Notes under the pieces: generated by a model
Databases searched by the model: none
What the model saw: only the letters and a program-made list of their open reading frames with translations
What the model was told of the DNA's origin: nothing
Translations under genes and position numbers: made by a program
Shown here: positions 24,101-27,178 of the stretch, piece after piece
Layout: every line of letters begins with the position of its first letter
Numbering within the stretch: position 1 is the first letter of the stretch
Source: an uncultured Porphyromonadaceae bacterium
Lineage (GTDB): Bacteria > Bacteroidota > Bacteroidia > Bacteroidales > Muribaculaceae
Length of the DNA: 27,178 nt
Direction: 5' to 3'
NCBI GenBank assembly: GCA_900547825.1
Contig: URII01000033.1
Location: 1 to 27,178 of the forward strand

Positions 24101-24190
24101 GCTATTGTGATATTGGGCGGTTTGTTAAGCTCGACAATTTTGAATATCTTTGTAGTACCGTTGCTTTACAGCAAGTGGATCAAGTCATAA
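21113..24190 (+). CDS. Heavy-metal-type RND efflux pump (CusA/CzcA family)
   Basis: A 1025-residue inner-membrane proton antiporter. TM1 is at about 12-31; TM2-6 cluster at about 342-505 and TM8-12 in the last 170 residues, separated by two large periplasmic loops. The TM4 proton-relay motif reads GSLVDDAIVDVEN (401-413) with Asp405, Asp406, Asp410 and Glu412. Family signatures include FPDLNAPTV (39-47) and KTGRAE (607-612). By eye alignment to E. coli CusA, the Cu/Ag methionine triad (M573, M623, M672) corresponds to N572, E624 and A667, so copper or silver is not supported. Zinc, cobalt, nickel or another cation is possible. It sits between adaptor and outer-membrane factor genes. Confidence 0.95.
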   Translation: MLNRILHFSLSNRILVLVLSAALLVAGCFALINTEVDIFPDLNAPTVTVMTEAPGFAPEEVEKMVTYPIESVMNGASGVRRVRSSSSTGFSVVWVEFDWGTDTYHARQTVSEKLSAVGESLPDGIGSPTLGPQSSILGEIMIIGLTSDSIPLPELRMTAERVIKPRLLALGGVAQVAVMGGDEVEYQILVSPSKLNYYGITIDELIQATDKFNSNASGGILYDYGNEYIVKADLATTSVEDIGSTVVKSGADGAMVTLADIAEVKKGPKTPRLGAASEKARGAVLLTVTKQPRVSTTDLTEKVEESLVSLKPNLPHGVKISTDIFRQSRFIESSIGNLQTSLFEGAIFVVIVLFIFLMNARTTIISVVALPLSIIITILILHLLGQTINTMSLGGIAIAIGSLVDDAIVDVENVYKRLRENRLLPVSDRKPVLHVIYEASKEVRLPIFNSSLIIIASFTPLFFLNGIEGRMMIPLGISFIVALVASTVTALTVTPVLCSYLLSGNKADKNDREPRVTQKLKSAYSRLLAKCLSRPKPVMWGIGILFLSAMAVFFTLGRSFLPPFNEGSFTINISALPGISLEESDRIGNMAEKMLLEVPEVLTVARKTGRAELDEHSFGANVSELEVPYELKDRSRLELTHDIRQRLNTLPGVNVEIGQPISHRIDAMLSGTQAQIAVKIFGDDLSALLRSGNKVKEIMSGIEGVVDVTVEQQVERPQIDIRPRRQMLARYGITPGQFADFVATGLGGKVVSRVYEQGLPYDVTLKFDDVSHADITTLGDLPVDTYNGKVPLGQIADIVSSSGPNVINRENVSRRIVVSANVEGRDLRTAVDEIRDRINSDVSLPEGYYVQYSGQFESEESASRTLAITSLGALAVIFMLLYYEYRSVRQALLTLINMPLAMIGGVFLLALTSGELNIPAIIGFISLLGISTRNGMLLMSRYNALRNEGVALRERVVKGSVDRLLPIVMTALTSALALIPLALRGDEPGNELQSPLAIVILGGLLSSTILNIFVVPLLYSKWIKS

Positions 24191-24208
24191 ATCCAGTTAG
24201 AAGAAATT

Positions 24209-25420
24209 ATGAAATATAATAAGATATACCTCACTTTGTGCGGTATGATAACTATGTCCTCGCTTAACGCCTCGGATATGGGGGCTGTTGTATATCCGGC
24301 GGATTTCAACAACACTGTAAATGCCATTCTGGACAATAATACGGATTTGTCCTTGACCCGGGAACGCGATAATGCGGAGGTATGGACTCTGAAAAGCGAA
24401 AATCAGCTTTCTGATCCGGAAATATCGTTTTCGCACGACTGGGGAATGAAGCAGATCGGAAATAAATGGTCATTAGGTATAAGTCAGGGATTCGATTGGC
24501 CCGGATTATATAAAGCACGTAATGAGGAAGCCCGTAAGCTTGACAATGCCTTGTCAATAAAGCAGAAGGAAAATATTGCAGAGACACGTTTGCAAGTGCG
24601 TCTCGCGCTGTTGAATTATATTGGCACGTTAAAACAACTTAAAGTGGATCAGGAACTTCTGGAGCATTTCAATATGCTTATAGAGCGTTACAGCCGTCCG
24701 GATGCACGAGGCGAGATGAGCATTATAGATCTCAATAAGCTGCGGGTGGAGCAGGCTTCGGCGTCGCGTAAAGTGAGCGAGGACAAGGCTGCGCTGAATG
24801 ATGCGGTATCAGCTCTTGAACTTCTCAACGGAGGCCGTCACTGCCATGAACTTATAGCCGGTCTGACAGAATATCCGGAGCATAAAAAGTTAGTTGAGTC
24901 CGATTATAAGGCTATGGCTGAACATAATAATCCTGAAACGGGATATCTGTCGGCAATGTCGGAAGTAGCTGCCCGCAAGGTTAAGAACAGTTCGCTGGAG
25001 CGTATGCCAGGTTTTTCACTCGGATATACCTATAGCTATGAGATGGGCGACAAATTCAATGGCATTTCAGTGGGGCTGACATTGCCTATATACAGCAACA
25101 AAAGCAAAAAGGCTGCCGCTATAATTGATCAGCAGAGCTATGAGACGGAAGCTGAGAACACGGTGAGGAAGAATCTTGCCCAGATTTCACATGATTTCAG
25201 ATCCCTTGAGATTATTGAAGACGAGTTAAGCACTCTTAAACCGATAATGGATGATGACAACGTGATGCGTCTGCTTGACAAAGCGCGTGAAGGGGGCGAG
25301 ATGAATCTTCTGACTTATATTCAGGAAGTGACATATTTTGTTGCGGCGAAACAGGATTATGTGACATTGGAAAAAGAATATCACCTAATACTTGCCAAGC
25401 TCAACAAATATATGGATTAA
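24209..25420 (+). CDS. TolC/CusC-type outer-membrane efflux factor
   Basis: A 403-residue outer-membrane channel protein. Residues 1-21 form a Sec signal peptide, without a lipobox at a suitable position (Cys11 is too early). Long helical stretches with heptad-like patterns (about 40-70, 105-215, 240-275, 300-400) and a strand segment FSLGYTYSYEMGDKFNGISVGLTLPIYS (aligned with the TolC beta-barrel strands) identify the OEP family, duplicated as expected. It is shorter than CusC (about 460). It lies 18 bases after the pump gene and completes the tripartite system. Confidence 0.9.
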   Translation: MKYNKIYLTLCGMITMSSLNASDMGAVVYPADFNNTVNAILDNNTDLSLTRERDNAEVWTLKSENQLSDPEISFSHDWGMKQIGNKWSLGISQGFDWPGLYKARNEEARKLDNALSIKQKENIAETRLQVRLALLNYIGTLKQLKVDQELLEHFNMLIERYSRPDARGEMSIIDLNKLRVEQASASRKVSEDKAALNDAVSALELLNGGRHCHELIAGLTEYPEHKKLVESDYKAMAEHNNPETGYLSAMSEVAARKVKNSSLERMPGFSLGYTYSYEMGDKFNGISVGLTLPIYSNKSKKAAAIIDQQSYETEAENTVRKNLAQISHDFRSLEIIEDELSTLKPIMDDDNVMRLLDKAREGGEMNLLTYIQEVTYFVAAKQDYVTLEKEYHLILAKLNKYMD

Positions 25421-25422
25421 AC

Positions 25423-25455
25423 TTGCCTGATATAAAGGATAAATCACTAACTTTG
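25423..25455 (+). promoter_or_regulatory. hisS promoter
   Basis: TTG at 25423-25425, a 22-base spacer (slightly long) and TAACTTTG at 25448-25455. The start codon at 25479 follows by 23 bases. It separates hisS from the efflux operon. Confidence 0.6.
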
Positions 25456-25478
25456 TAAGTTGATTAATTATTATCGTT

Positions 25479-26840
25479 ATGGCTCAAAAACCGTCAATAC
25501 CTAAAGGTACACGTGACTTCTCTCCGGTGGAGATGTCGCGCCGCAATTATATTTTCGATACAATTAAAAGTGTATTCCGTCTCTACGGCTTCCGGCAGAT
25601 TGAGACTCCGGCTATGGAGAACCTTTCCACCCTTATGGGAAAATATGGCGAGGAGGGTGACAAACTGCTTTTCAAGATACTTAACTCAGGCGATTTCCTT
25701 AAAGGGGCCGACAATGAGCTTGTCGCAGCCGGCGATTCGGTAAAAGTGGCCTCGCAGATAGCCGAAAAAGGCTTGAGGTATGATCTCACTGTGCCGTTTG
25801 CCCGTTTCGTCGTGCAGCACCGCAATGAACTGCAATTTCCATTCAAGAGATTTCAGATTCAGCCTGTATGGCGCGCCGACAGGCCGCAGAAAGGGCGTTA
25901 CCGTGAGTTTTATCAGTGTGATGCGGATGTGATCGGCTCTACCTCCTTGCTTAATGAAGTGGAACTGCTGTCGATGATTGATGACGTGTTCACGCGTCTA
26001 GGCATAAACACAGTGATAAAGCTCAACAACCGTAAAGTGCTTGCAGGCATTGCGGAACTTATAGGCGAACCGGATAAGATCATTGATATAACCGTAGCCA
26101 TAGACAAGATTGATAAGATCGGCATTGAGAATGTTGAATCGGAACTGAGGGAACGCGGAATATCTGATGAAGCCGTAAGGCGTTTGCGTCCTATTCTTGA
26201 GATATCCGGAACAACAGATGAACGGCTTGAAAAACTCAGTGCTATACTTTCCGAAACTGAAATCGGTATGGCCGGTGTTGATGAACTTCGTCAGGTTATA
26301 TCGGGATATAATGCCGGATGGCATAGAGCCGCGCTTGATCTTGATGTGTCGCTTGCACGCGGCCTAAATTATTACACCGGAACCATAATCGAGGTGAAAG
26401 CTCTTGATGTGGCTATAGGAAGCATAACCGGAGGCGGACGTTACGATAATCTCACCGGTGTGTTCGGTTTGCCGGATGTGTCGGGTGTGGGCATTTCGTT
26501 CGGTGCCGACAGAATCTATGATGTGCTTAACGCACTTGATCTTTATCCATCCGAGGTAAATAGCGGAGCTAAGGTGATGTTTATTAATTTCGGCGATGCG
26601 GAAGCCAAGGCCGCACTTCCGGTAATGGAACGGATGCGGAAATCAGGAATTCCTTGCGAGATATATCCCGATCCGGTGAAAATGAAGAAACAGATGGGTT
26701 ATGCCGATTCGCTCGGTATTCCGTTTGTTGCCGTGATGGGTGAGACAGAGATAGCCGAGGGCACGATAATGCTGAAAGATATGGTCGCCGGAGAGCAGAA
26801 ACCGGTAACATTGGAAGAAGCGCTTGAAATACTCAGCTGA
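25479..26840 (+). CDS. hisS: Histidyl-tRNA synthetase
   Basis: A 453-residue class II aminoacyl-tRNA synthetase that charges tRNA-His. Visible: KGTRDF (9-14), LRYDLTVPFAR (99-109), motif 2 with WRADRPQKGRYREFYQCD (131-148, Arg for ATP and the histidine-binding loop), the HisS-specific LARGLNYYTG (292-301) and motif 3 GGGRYDNL (318-325) with SFGADRIYD. The C-terminal anticodon-binding domain runs from about 364. Length fits Bacteroidetes HisS. uvrB starts 24 bases downstream and may be cotranscribed. Confidence 0.98.
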   Translation: MAQKPSIPKGTRDFSPVEMSRRNYIFDTIKSVFRLYGFRQIETPAMENLSTLMGKYGEEGDKLLFKILNSGDFLKGADNELVAAGDSVKVASQIAEKGLRYDLTVPFARFVVQHRNELQFPFKRFQIQPVWRADRPQKGRYREFYQCDADVIGSTSLLNEVELLSMIDDVFTRLGINTVIKLNNRKVLAGIAELIGEPDKIIDITVAIDKIDKIGIENVESELRERGISDEAVRRLRPILEISGTTDERLEKLSAILSETEIGMAGVDELRQVISGYNAGWHRAALDLDVSLARGLNYYTGTIIEVKALDVAIGSITGGGRYDNLTGVFGLPDVSGVGISFGADRIYDVLNALDLYPSEVNSGAKVMFINFGDAEAKAALPVMERMRKSGIPCEIYPDPVKMKKQMGYADSLGIPFVAVMGETEIAEGTIMLKDMVAGEQKPVTLEEALEILS

Positions 26841-26864
26841 TCCGATTTCTTTTCATCCTAAGAT

Positions 26865-27178
26865 ATGAAATTCAAACTCTCGTCACAATATAGCCCTACC
26901 GGTGACCAGCCGCAGGCAATAGAAAGCCTTACGGAAGGTGTGAGAAACGGTGTGCCGGCCCAGACTCTTCTTGGAGTCACGGGGTCGGGCAAGACATTTA
27001 CCATGGCGAATGTGATCCAGAGAGTGGAGAAGCCCACACTTATCCTCAGCCATAACAAGACCCTCGCTGCCCAGCTGTATAGCGAATTCAAGCAGTTTTT
27101 TCCTGAAAATTCAGTACAGTACTTCGTTTCCTACTACGATTATTATCAGCCTGAGGCATATATACCTTCAGTCGATAA
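26865..27178 (+). CDS. uvrB: Excinuclease ABC subunit B, N-terminal part (cut by window edge)
   Basis: The first 104 codons of UvrB, the helicase-like damage-verification subunit of nucleotide excision repair. The Walker A GVTGSGKT (37-44), the LSHNKTLAAQLYSE segment (61-74) and the beta-hairpin start YYDYYQPEAYIP (90-101), whose tyrosines probe damaged DNA, are all present. The ATG at 26865 gives the standard N terminus. The rest lies beyond 27178. Confidence 0.97.
   Translation, partial: MKFKLSSQYSPTGDQPQAIESLTEGVRNGVPAQTLLGVTGSGKTFTMANVIQRVEKPTLILSHNKTLAAQLYSEFKQFFPENSVQYFVSYYDYYQPEAYIPSVD

Noticed and set aside
25449..25461. Palindrome AACTT-TGT-AAGTT overlapping the hisS -7 element, considered as an operator
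   Set aside because: Half of it is the promoter consensus itself, so the symmetry may be accidental.
1..27178. CRISPR arrays, tRNA or rRNA genes, IS elements, prophage, toxin-antitoxin or restriction systems
   Set aside because: No regularly spaced repeats, cloverleaf-like sequences, transposase motifs or defence-type domains were seen on either strand.

Overview
The window looks like the chromosome of a gut Bacteroidales, most likely a Muribaculaceae-type bacterium. This is inferred from three things. Gene content is typical of that order (HU-CCDC81/SPOR protein, DUF2520-HAD-Maf cluster, a double parvulin/SurA/OstA run, a DUF2582-type winged helix). Start codons sit behind AT-rich leaders without clear Shine-Dalgarno sequences. 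Promoters fit the Bacteroidetes pattern TTG, about 19-22 bases, TAnnTTTG. Base composition is near 50% GC except in the first 360 bases, which I counted at about 63%. I cannot name the species.

Layout. 1-361 (minus): the 5' part of an unrecognised GC-rich gene running off the left edge. 517-3349 (plus): ahpC, ahpF and a degenerate ThiE-like barrel, a peroxide-detoxification unit with a hairpin between ahpC and ahpF. 3313-4797 (minus): an L,D-transpeptidase followed by a PlsC-type acyltransferase, whose end overlaps the ThiE-like gene. 5045-6523: guaB with its own promoter and a terminator-like hairpin. 6632-13564: a tight four-gene run of double-parvulin PPIase, SurA-like chaperone, OstA/LptA-like protein and mutL. 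13624-17156: HU/SPOR membrane protein, nitroreductase, DUF2520 protein, KdsC-like phosphatase and Maf pyrophosphatase. 17097-19165 (minus): rsgA followed by an orphan ATP-grasp protein. 19422-19634: a monocistronic small winged-helix protein with promoter and strong terminator. 19934-25420: a three-gene HME-RND metal efflux system (adaptor, pump, outer-membrane factor). 25479-27178: hisS, then the start of uvrB cut by the right edge.

How the genes fit together. Most of the window is housekeeping: redox defence (AhpC/AhpF), purine synthesis (GuaB), envelope building (PPIases, SurA, OstA-like, LdtA-type enzyme, PlsC), DNA repair (MutL, UvrB), ribosome assembly (RsgA) and translation (HisS). The RND cassette is the clearest accessory-type function.

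I see no CRISPR array, rRNA or tRNA gene, insertion sequence, prophage or defence island, and no clear new multi-gene system. The least explained items are the HU-transmembrane-SPOR protein with an apparently leaderless promoter, the orphan ATP-grasp protein, the degenerate ThiE-like protein beside ahpF, a MutL whose endonuclease motif is altered, an RND pump lacking the CusA methionine triad, and the GC-rich left-edge gene.
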